This document shows positions 57,540-64,000 of a stretch of DNA of 64,000 bases, in pieces. Source of the stretch: Sphingomonas sp. (GTDB lineage: Bacteria; Pseudomonadota; Alphaproteobacteria; Sphingomonadales; Sphingomonadaceae); NCBI GenBank assembly GCA_003248865.1, contig QFPK01000002.1, positions 1 through 64,000 on the forward strand, written 5' to 3'. The notes beneath the pieces are model-generated. The model was given only the letters and a program-made list of their open reading frames with translations. It made no database searches and was not told the origin of the DNA. The translations under genes were made by a program, and so were the position numbers. The number at the start of each line of letters is the position of its first letter. Within the stretch, counting starts at the first letter, position 1.

Positions 57540-57693
57540 CGTATTTGGGCCCGGCCATTGACGCACCAAGCCCTGTACAATGGCTCACAGGCGTTTTCCG
57601 CCTGTGTGACCCTTGGTGCGCCCCTCATTTCACCGCTTTTGGCCAGCGTCAAACGGCAAAGGGCGGATGCAGCCGCCCAGACGCCTTTTTTTT
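57540..57693 (+). ncRNA. Candidate structured small RNA
   Basis: In the 564-bp gap between the SWIB gene and the response regulator. CGCACCAAG (57562-57570) pairs perfectly with CTTGGTGCG (57612-57620) and encloses another perfect hairpin CACAGGCG / CGCCTGTG (57586-57606). A GGGCGG / CCGCCC hairpin (57661-57678) follows, then eight T at 57686-57693. Nested stems plus a final hairpin and T-run look like a small RNA with its terminator, although 7 bases separate the last stem from the T-run. No known family was recognised. Confidence 0.4.
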
Positions 57694-58027
57694 CACTTTT
57701 GAGGCGATCCGGTGTGGGATTCAGCCAGCCTGTTGCCATCAGGGCTGCCGAAATGGGCCGGATTCGCCCCGAATCGGCCTCTCGCGCCGGTTTGAAAAGC
57801 CCCGGAGGCCGATTGCTGCCAGCCGTTAAGAACGATTGAAAAGTTGCGTGAAAAGCACAGTTTGCGGGCATTTGTTGCGCCATGAACGCAATCTGTTGCG
57901 GAGTCTGAATCAGAAGTTTACAGTTAACAGGTCAGGCTTGTGGTATCGCTACGGCCTGTCGTGAAACCGGGGCGCGTTGAAATGTCACCGGGGATAACAA
58001 TATACGGGTCAGGACTGGAACGCGAAT
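57694..58027 (+). other. Promoter and leader region of the response regulator operon
   Basis: No gene is seen in these 334 bases. The right part is A+T-richer and contains two adjacent GANTC sites (57901-57905 and 57907-57911), so CcrM methylation could affect transcription. The ribosome-binding site before the response regulator is weak. Confidence 0.4.
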
Positions 58028-58750
58028 ATGCGCTGCGCGGTACTCGATGATGACAAGGCTCAGACCGAGCTGGTGGCGAAGCTGCTGGCCGATGCCGGGC
58101 ACAATTGCGAGGTGTTCCATCAGGGGCGCACGCTGATCAACCGGTTGCGTCAGGATACCTTCGATCTTCTGATCATCGACTGGAACATGCCCGGCATGTC
58201 TGGCATCGAGGTGCTGGAAACAGTGCGCCAGGGCCAGCATTCCAACCTGCCCATCCTGATGATCACCAGCCGCGCCGACGACGAGGATGTCGTGAAGGGG
58301 CTGGCGGCGGGAGCCGACGATTATATCGTGAAGCCGCTGAACTCCGTGATCTTCATGGCGCGGGTGGATGCGGTTCTGCGCCGCGCTCAGCTGAACCGGC
58401 CGCAGAAGACTGCCGCGAGCTGGGGTGCCTATAGCTTCGATGTGCCGACCGAGACCGTCACCGTTCATGGCGAGGCCGTGAAGCTGACCGCCAAGGAACT
58501 GGCGCTGGCGATGATGCTGTTCGAGAACATGTCGCGGCCGCTGTCGCGCAGCTATCTCCTTGAAAGCATCTGGGGTCAGAGCCCCGAGGCCGAGACGCGC
58601 ACGCTGGATGCCCATGTGTCGCGCATCCGTTCGAAACTGAACCTTCGCGCCGAGAACGGCTTCCGGGTGCTGCCCGTCTATTCCTACGGCTATCGGCTTG
58701 AGCCGACCAATGCCGTCGGGCTGGCTGAACCCATCGAGGACGCGGCGTAA
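58028..58750 (+). CDS. OmpR-family response regulator
   Basis: A 240-residue regulator. The receiver domain has the phospho-acceptor Asp51 in LLIIDWNMPG, the acidic pair LDDD at residues 6-9 and Lys in DDYIVKPLN. The C-terminal winged helix (about 135-232) shows LTAKELALAMMLF and DAHVSRIRSKL. It is followed closely by the FecR-type surface protein and the CHASE2 histidine kinase, so it is most likely the partner of that kinase. Two GANTC sites lie in its promoter region. Confidence 0.93.
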   Translation: MRCAVLDDDKAQTELVAKLLADAGHNCEVFHQGRTLINRLRQDTFDLLIIDWNMPGMSGIEVLETVRQGQHSNLPILMITSRADDEDVVKGLAAGADDYIVKPLNSVIFMARVDAVLRRAQLNRPQKTAASWGAYSFDVPTETVTVHGEAVKLTAKELALAMMLFENMSRPLSRSYLLESIWGQSPEAETRTLDAHVSRIRSKLNLRAENGFRVLPVYSYGYRLEPTNAVGLAEPIEDAA

Positions 58751-58755
58751 GGCCC

Positions 58756-60744
58756 ATGCGCCGCTCGGTCCCCGCATTTCTGCTGCTGCTGGCGGCGACT
58801 GCGCCGGCCATGCCCAATGGGGCACGGCTGGAGCAGCGCCAGCGCGCGCAGGCGGAAAAGACCGACGAGATCATCGTCTACAAGACCGCTGCGGGCGAGA
58901 CGCTGAAGTCCATCGCCGCGAAATGGTTCGTGAACGCCGATGATTGGCGCCGGGCGATGGCGCTGAACAAGCTGAAGGACCCCGAGGCTCTGCCGGCGGG
59001 CACGGCGCTGCAGCTGCGCTCCAGCTGGCTGAAGACCAACCCGATCCACGCCGAGCTGGCCGCCTTCCGCGGCGATGTGCGCGTCGTCCGCAAATCCGGC
59101 GCGCTGCCGGTGGTGAAGGGCATGGAGCTGGTGGAAGGCGATCTGCTGGAAACCGGCCCCAACGGCTTCGCCACCCTGGCCCTGCCGGACAAGAGCCAGG
59201 TCTCCCTGCCGTCCTCCAGCCGCATCCGCCTGGCGCGGCTGCGGCAGGTGCCGATGTCGGATTCGATCGACCGCCGCTTCACGCTGGAGCAGGGCCGGTC
59301 CGAAGCGCGTGTCACGCCGATGGCCAACCCGGCCTCGCGCTTCCTGATCACCACGCCGGTCGCCGTGGCGGCCGTGCGCGGCACGCAGTTCAAGGTCAGC
59401 TACACCCCGGCCGAGTTCAAGGCTGCGACCGTGGTGACGGAAGGCAAGGTTTCGGTGTCGCGCGTGGGCGGGATCGAGGATGTGCTGGTGCGTGCCGGTT
59501 TTGGCAATCTCACCTCATCCAGCGGCGCGACGAAGGCGATCGCTCTGTTGCCCGCGCCCAAGGTGGACACGCCGGAACGGGTACAGGATGCGCAGGCCGT
59601 GACATTCCGGGTGAAGCCGGTGCCTGGCGCCGTCCGCTATCTTGTCGAGATCGCCACCGATGCGGGCTTTGTGGACCGTGTCGGCAGTGTCGAGATCGAC
59701 GGCACGGAAGCGGAATTCAAGGACGTGCCCAACGGCGACTATCATGTGCGCGCTTTCGCGGTGGATGCGCTGGGCCTGGAAGGGATGCCGGCGGCCACGG
59801 CGCCGTTCACGCGCAACTGGGCCGGCCAGGCGACGGCTGCGGAAAAGCAGGCGGCCGAACAGCGGCGCGATGAAGTGGCTGCACTGGGTGCGAATGACGG
59901 CAATGACTTCAACTGGTTTGAAGGAGATGCCCCAGGCGAGACTTTTGCGGCGGCGGGCGGGATGGTTTCTGCCGATGACGGCACGCAAGGTTTCGCGGGC
60001 GTCGTGCTCGGCGGGGATGATCCGCTGGTTCCCATCGGTGAAACCGGCCTGCTCGACAGCTCTGACGGCGAAACCTATGCGGCACTGCTGCCCCGTGGTT
60101 CCGATGGAGGCAATGGCGGCGGCTCTGGTGGTGGCGCCGGTGGTGGAAGCTTCAGCGGCGGCGGTTCCGGTGGATCTGGCGGCGGTGGTGGTGGCGGTTC
60201 CGGCGGCGGCTCCAATGGCTCCGGTACCGGCGCCAATGGTGGTGGGAGTACGCCCGGCGGTTCCGGTGGATCTGGCGGTACGGGTGGTGACACCAATGCT
60301 GGTGCCGGCGGCAACGGTGGCAGCGGCGAAGGCGCCGATGGTGGTGGCGACGGCACCGGGAATGGTGGCGCAGGTGTCGGCGATACGGGCACCGGTAGCG
60401 ATGGCGGCAGTGGGAATGGTGGAACCGGCACGGGCAACACCGGAACCGGCGGGTCCGGGAATGGCGGCAGCGGCGAATACACCAGCCCACCCGACAACCA
60501 GGACGATCCCGGCTACCCCGATGATGGCCCCACCATCATCGTGACGGATCCGGAGCCGCCAACCGACGCTCCCGCCACAAATCCGCAACCGGGCGGAACG
60601 GGCGGCACTCCGGGCAGCGTACCCGGCAACAGCCAGGGCAGCGCCGGGGTTATTCCCGAACCGGCGACATGGATGATGCTGATCGCCGGGTTTGGTCTGG
60701 TCGGGCTGGCGGCTCGCCGCCAGCGCCGCAGCGCTCGGGCTTGA
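58756..60744 (+). CDS. LysM-FecR surface protein with Gly-rich stalk and PEPxxWA-CTERM tail
   Basis: A 662-residue exported protein. Domains in order: signal peptide (1-19); LysM-like module (about 36-84, YKTAAGETLKSIAAKWF); FecR domain (about 95-205, FATLALPDKSQVSLPSSSRI, VAAVRGTQFKVSY); fibronectin-like module (about 280-350); a Gly/Ser/Asn low-complexity stalk (about 448-575); a Pro/Asp/Thr segment; and the sorting tail PEPATWMMLIAGFGLVG with ARRQRR. FecR here is not a sigma-factor regulator, since no ECF sigma or TonB receptor is adjacent. The gene sits between a response regulator and a CHASE2 kinase and may be the sensed or sensing surface component. Confidence 0.85.
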   Translation: MRRSVPAFLLLLAATAPAMPNGARLEQRQRAQAEKTDEIIVYKTAAGETLKSIAAKWFVNADDWRRAMALNKLKDPEALPAGTALQLRSSWLKTNPIHAELAAFRGDVRVVRKSGALPVVKGMELVEGDLLETGPNGFATLALPDKSQVSLPSSSRIRLARLRQVPMSDSIDRRFTLEQGRSEARVTPMANPASRFLITTPVAVAAVRGTQFKVSYTPAEFKAATVVTEGKVSVSRVGGIEDVLVRAGFGNLTSSSGATKAIALLPAPKVDTPERVQDAQAVTFRVKPVPGAVRYLVEIATDAGFVDRVGSVEIDGTEAEFKDVPNGDYHVRAFAVDALGLEGMPAATAPFTRNWAGQATAAEKQAAEQRRDEVAALGANDGNDFNWFEGDAPGETFAAAGGMVSADDGTQGFAGVVLGGDDPLVPIGETGLLDSSDGETYAALLPRGSDGGNGGGSGGGAGGGSFSGGGSGGSGGGGGGGSGGGSNGSGTGANGGGSTPGGSGGSGGTGGDTNAGAGGNGGSGEGADGGGDGTGNGGAGVGDTGTGSDGGSGNGGTGTGNTGTGGSGNGGSGEYTSPPDNQDDPGYPDDGPTIIVTDPEPPTDAPATNPQPGGTGGTPGSVPGNSQGSAGVIPEPATWMMLIAGFGLVGLAARRQRRSARA

Positions 60745-60806
60745 GCAGTCGCTGCGGGTTGCCTGCACCTGTTTCGGTGTCGATGCTCGCCTAGAATGGC
60801 CGGTGC

Positions 60807-63197
60807 ATGAACAAGCTGGACCGCCCAGTTCCGGCCTCTGAGACTGCCCCCGTCGCGCCGACGGGCGTTGCGCGCGAACCGGTGGAGTTCAGCTTCCAGA
60901 GCCGTCGCATGCTCGCCGAATGGTGGGCGGTGCTGATCATGGCCACGATCGCGATCCTGGCCATCAGCTTCGTCGCGCCGCCGGTGCGGGCGGACAATCT
61001 CTTCTACGATTTCGTGCTGCGGCTGAACCCGCCGCGCCCCAGCCAGCGCGTGCTGATCGTCGCCATCGACAACCCCAGCTTGGCAGAGATCGGCCACTGG
61101 CCCTGGAAGCGCGATGTCCATGCCCGGCTGATCGACCAGCTTGGCGCGGCGGGCGCCGCTGCCGTGGGGTTCGACGTGCTGTTGCCGGAAGCCACCGACC
61201 GCCAGGCGGATCAGGCGCTGGGCGATGCGATCCGGCGCAACGGGCATGTAATCGTCGCCTCCTACATTGAGGTTCCCGGCCCCAACGGCGCGCCCGCGCT
61301 GCGGGTGATGCCTGTCGCCCCCGTCGCCGAGGCGGCACGGGGCATCGGCCATGTCACCACGCGCCCCGATCGCGACGGCGTGGTGCGCGGGATCGACATG
61401 TTGACCGATGGCAGCGGCACGCGCGACCTGCACCTGTCCGAAGGGGTGGCCGCGCTTGTGCAGGGCGATTTCGCCCGGCTGACGGCGCCGAAGCCCGCGC
61501 CTGAGGCGCCGGTCTATGCTCCGTCGCGCAACCTCATCCCCTTCGCAGGCCCCTCCGGCAGCTATCCGCAGCTGAGCTATGTGGACGTGCTGAACGGTCG
61601 GGTTCCCGCCGATCTGCTGCGCAACCGCATCATACTGGTGGGCTGGACCGCGGCGGGCATGGGCGACCGCTTCTCCACCCCCATGTCCGGCACGCTCGAA
61701 ACCATGGCCGGGGTGGAGCTGCACGCCAATTATGTCGACAGCCTGCTGGCCGACCGCATGATCCGCCCGGTGCCGCCCTGGGCCTGGCTGCTCTACTCCC
61801 TCACGCCGGTCTGGCTGCTGATGCTGAGCCTGCTGTTCCTGGGGCCGCGCATCAACCTGTGGCTTGGCGTGGGGATCGGCTTCGGCATCTTCCTGATCAC
61901 GCTGGTGGGGCTGGCGCTGTTCCGGGTGTGGCTGCCGCCCGCGATGGCGATGATCGCCATCGGCCTCATCTATCCGCTGTGGGGCTGGCGCCGGCTCGAT
62001 CTCGCCAGCCGCTACATGGTGGCCGAACTGCGCGAGCTGCGCGCCGAGCAGGATGTGCTGCCGCGCTCGCGCGAGCCGGTGCAGGGCGATCCGGTCGAAA
62101 AGCAGATCATGCTGATGCACGAAGCCATCCGCGACGTGCGCGACCTTCGGCAATTCATCGCCCAGTCGCTGGACAGCCTGCCCGACGCAGCCGTCGTCAC
62201 CGATCTCGACGGCAAGGTGCTGATCGCCAACGATGCGGCCGACCTGCTGTTTTCCCGGCTGGTGCCCGGCACGCTGCTGGGCCAGCCGCTCGCCGAACTG
62301 TTCCGCGGCTTCGATACCGATCCGCGCCTGCCCGACCGCCGCGCCATCGAGCTGCTGGCGGCGATGCGCGCCCGCACCATCCCCGAAGACGGCGGCTATG
62401 AAACCCGGCTGGCAGACGGCACCAGCCTCGAGATCCGGCTGGCCTTCTTCACCGATGCGCAGGGGCGGCCGCTGGGCTGGATCGCCCGCTTCGCCGACAT
62501 CACCCAGCTTCGCGCCTCGGAACGGCAGCGCGAGGATGCCCTGCGCCTGCTCACCCACGACATGCGCGCGCCGCAGGCCTCCATCCTCGCCGTGCTCGAA
62601 TCCGAAGGCGCCAAGGTGCCGCCCGAACTGGCCCGGCGCCTGGAACGCTATGCGCACCAGACACTGAGCCTCGCCGACGATTTCGTGCACCTCGCCCGCG
62701 CCGAAAGCGGCCGCTTCGTGGTGGAAACCTTCAACCTTTCGGACGCCCTGCTCGACGCCGTCGACGATCTCTGGCCGCTGGCCGACGCCAAGCGCATCCG
62801 CATCGTCTCCGACGTGCCCGAAGACGATGCCATGGTCACAGGCGACCGCGCCCTGCTGACCCGCGCCATCACCAATCTGATCGGCAACGCCATCAAGTAC
62901 AGCGACGAACGCACCCGCGTGCAGGCCCGCGTGCGTCTCACCGCCAACACCGCCGTCTGCGAAATCCAGGACGAAGGGCGCGGCATCGCAGCCGAAGACG
63001 TCGGCAAGCTGTTCGAACCCTTCCAACGCCTCGCCCCCCCGGAAGGCGCCACCGCGGCCGCCAGCGCGCCCGGCGCCGGCCTCGGACTCGCGTTCGTGAA
63101 AGCCGTGGTGGAACGGCACCGGGGCCGGGTGACAGTGTCGTCCGTCGAAGGCCGGGGCTCGACCTTCGGGTTCGAATTGCCGCTGGAGCAGGGGTAG
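60807..63197 (+). CDS. CHASE2-domain sensor histidine kinase
   Basis: A 796-residue kinase. A membrane helix at about 40-58 is followed by an extracellular CHASE2 domain (about 60-325; VLIVAIDNPSLAEIGHWPWKR and GFDVLLPE), three membrane helices (about 330-395), a coiled segment, a PAS domain (about 435-550) and the kinase core. His584 in LTHDMRAPQAS is the phospho-acceptor, NLIGNAIKYS the N box, and DEGRGI and GAGLGLAF the G boxes. CHASE2 senses unknown extracellular signals. It lies 62 bases after the FecR protein and presumably phosphorylates the response regulator at the head of the operon. Confidence 0.93.
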   Translation: MNKLDRPVPASETAPVAPTGVAREPVEFSFQSRRMLAEWWAVLIMATIAILAISFVAPPVRADNLFYDFVLRLNPPRPSQRVLIVAIDNPSLAEIGHWPWKRDVHARLIDQLGAAGAAAVGFDVLLPEATDRQADQALGDAIRRNGHVIVASYIEVPGPNGAPALRVMPVAPVAEAARGIGHVTTRPDRDGVVRGIDMLTDGSGTRDLHLSEGVAALVQGDFARLTAPKPAPEAPVYAPSRNLIPFAGPSGSYPQLSYVDVLNGRVPADLLRNRIILVGWTAAGMGDRFSTPMSGTLETMAGVELHANYVDSLLADRMIRPVPPWAWLLYSLTPVWLLMLSLLFLGPRINLWLGVGIGFGIFLITLVGLALFRVWLPPAMAMIAIGLIYPLWGWRRLDLASRYMVAELRELRAEQDVLPRSREPVQGDPVEKQIMLMHEAIRDVRDLRQFIAQSLDSLPDAAVVTDLDGKVLIANDAADLLFSRLVPGTLLGQPLAELFRGFDTDPRLPDRRAIELLAAMRARTIPEDGGYETRLADGTSLEIRLAFFTDAQGRPLGWIARFADITQLRASERQREDALRLLTHDMRAPQASILAVLESEGAKVPPELARRLERYAHQTLSLADDFVHLARAESGRFVVETFNLSDALLDAVDDLWPLADAKRIRIVSDVPEDDAMVTGDRALLTRAITNLIGNAIKYSDERTRVQARVRLTANTAVCEIQDEGRGIAAEDVGKLFEPFQRLAPPEGATAAASAPGAGLGLAFVKAVVERHRGRVTVSSVEGRGSTFGFELPLEQG

Positions 63198-63212
63198 GCC
63201 GCGTCGAGGTTT

Positions 63213-63575
63213 TTTGCCTCCGGCGGGCAGGGAAATGATTTCCCTGCACCCTCGATATCTGCGTTGTGCGCTAGCCCAACGCCGCGTGCGTGATGGGATT
63301 TGAATGCCTGCGGCGCTTCCGATGCGCACGCCCCTACCACATCCACACCGTCACCCCGGGCTTGACCCGGGGTCCAGCTGTTCTTCGTCAACGTCGGGAT
63401 AAGAAGCGGGACCCCGGGTCAAGCCCGGGGTGACGAGGGAGGAACGGCGCGCGCAACATCCCAGCGCCGCAGGCAGTAAACCTGCCCGTCAGCGCAACCT
63501 CAGCGATTGACCTGATAATGTGGGTGCAGGGGCCACGGGCTCCTGCCGAGGGAGTTTGAGGGGGCAGAGCCCCTT
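63213..63575 (+). repeat. Composite intergenic repeat, copy C (with nested REP pair)
   Basis: Third copy, between the convergent kinase and acyl-CoA synthetase genes, ending 7 bases before the latter's stop. Hairpins: GCAGGGAAAT palindrome (63227-63247); GCCTGCGGCGC (63306-63316) with GCGCCGCAGGC (63464-63474), whose loop is 147 bases instead of 12 in copy B because a REP pair is inserted; GCAGGGGCC-ACG-GGCTCCTGC (63526-63546); and a terminal GAGGGGGC hairpin (about 63558-63576). Confidence 0.8.
63349..63435. repeat. Paired palindromic repeat with perfect 27-bp arms (REP-like)
   Basis: Arms at 63349-63375 and 63409-63435 are perfect inverted copies (core CACCCCGGGCTTGACCCGGG), separated by 33 bases. 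Each arm is itself a palindrome. The related single motif near 16455 in copy A shows this family occurs more than once in the window. It lies exactly inside the loop of the second hairpin of composite copy C, which looks like a secondary insertion. Confidence 0.8.
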
Positions 63576-63581
63576 CAAGCC

Positions 63582-64000
63582 TCAGGCCGCCTTCATCTCC
63601 CCGGCTTCCTCGGCCAACTTCCGGGCGGCGTCGTAATCCGCCTTGCCGTTGGGTGCGCGGGGGCATTTGGGCGCCATCACCAGTTGCTTGGGCGCCTTGT
63701 ATGCGGCGAGGTTCGCCTTCACATGGGCGATCAGCTCGGTTTCCGTGACGGGCTCGCGGGTTTCGACGACGGCCGTGACGGCCTGGCCCCATTTCTCGTC
63801 CTTCACGCCGAACACCAGGGCATCCTCGACGGCGGGGTGGGTTTTCAGCGCTTCCTCCACCTCTTCCGGGAAGATCTTCTCCCCGCCGGAGTTGATGCAC
63901 TGGCTGCCCCGGCCCAGCAGGACGATGCTGCCGTCCGCTTCCAGCACGCCGAAGTCGCCGGGCATGGTGTAGCGCTGGTCGCCGATGGTCACGAAGGTGG
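63582..64000 (-). CDS. AMP-dependent acyl-CoA synthetase, C-terminal part (runs off the window)
   Basis: Only the last 139 or so residues are present; the N-terminus lies beyond base 64000. GDFGVLEADGSIVLLGRG is the hinge motif with the conserved Asp, INSGGEKIFPEEVEEAL is the A8 region, and PNGKADYD near the end carries the catalytic Lys of the adenylating domain. This matches fatty-acid or xenobiotic acyl-CoA ligases of the ANL superfamily; substrate unknown. Its stop lies next to composite repeat copy C. Confidence 0.92.
   Translation of the reverse strand, partial: TFVTIGDQRYTMPGDFGVLEADGSIVLLGRGSQCINSGGEKIFPEEVEEALKTHPAVEDALVFGVKDEKWGQAVTAVVETREPVTETELIAHVKANLAAYKAPKQLVMAPKCPRAPNGKADYDAARKLAEEAGEMKAA

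Noticed and set aside
60075..60497. Pro-rich antisense frame in the Gly-rich part of the FecR protein gene
   Set aside because: It is the reverse reading of a GGN-rich low-complexity stretch and carries no independent signal.

Overview
The window is about 64 kb of GC-rich, gene-dense chromosome. It most probably comes from a sphingomonad-type alphaproteobacterium. The lineage is inferred from four things: two proteins end in the PEPxxWA-CTERM sorting tail typical of sphingomonads; the cell-cycle GANTC methyltransferase CcrM is present; TonB receptors are long and carry sphingomonad-style plug domains; and short palindromic intergenic repeats (TTCGACAAGCTCAG and CCCCGG...CTTGA types) are, from memory, very common in that group. 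No rRNA, CRISPR array, transposase or complete prophage was seen.

Layout. Bases 1-198 look like the right end of an integrated element: they are A+T richer and butt against the 3' half of a tRNA-Gly(GCC) gene (199-246) whose 5' half is missing. Two alpha/beta hydrolases and a divergent fdhD / molybdopterin formate-dehydrogenase-like pair follow (0.3-5.3 kb). At 5.4-10.8 kb a three-gene operon (TonB receptor, secreted purple-acid-type phosphatase, beta-propeller phytase lipoprotein) looks like a phytate/organic-phosphate scavenging system, with a candidate Pho box in front. At 10.8-16.4 kb are a small basic protein, a 7Fe ferredoxin, an S4 RNA-binding protein, a Suv3-like helicase and an M23 peptidase. 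At 16.8-20.9 kb are a permease, an exported methyltransferase and an unknown secreted protein. A long minus-strand run (30.3-20.9 kb) encodes the aa3-type cytochrome c oxidase (ctaC, ctaD, ctaB, a 43-residue protein, ctaG, cox3, surf1), then thrC, an M16 peptidase and a methyltransferase.

From 30.5 to 42 kb come an orphan [2Fe-2S] subunit, a PEPxxWA-CTERM protein, ilvD, an aldo/keto reductase, glmM, a ThiD-VOC fusion, rnhB with no ordinary start codon, ccrM behind a dense cluster of its own GANTC sites, a zinc-type TonB receptor with a His-rich segment, and ybaK. From 42 to 52 kb: a secreted protein, a membrane-anchored TIR protein, a DEAD-box helicase, a second amino-acid permease, the his cluster (hisB-hisH-hisA-hisF-hisE, then a HIT protein) and rmuC. 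From 52 to 57 kb: an SMP-30 lactonase, a XerC/D recombinase and a type III polyketide synthase-methyltransferase-flavoprotein operon. From 57 to 64 kb: a SWIB protein, a structured intergenic region that may encode a small RNA, and a response regulator / LysM-FecR surface protein / CHASE2 histidine kinase operon. The window ends inside an AMP-dependent acyl-CoA synthetase.

The least expected non-coding feature is a composite repeat of about 230 bp built of four consecutive hairpins. It occurs three times (16.4, 42.0 and 63.2 kb), always between two convergent genes. One hairpin shows a compensating base change between copies, and smaller palindromic repeats are nested in two of the copies.
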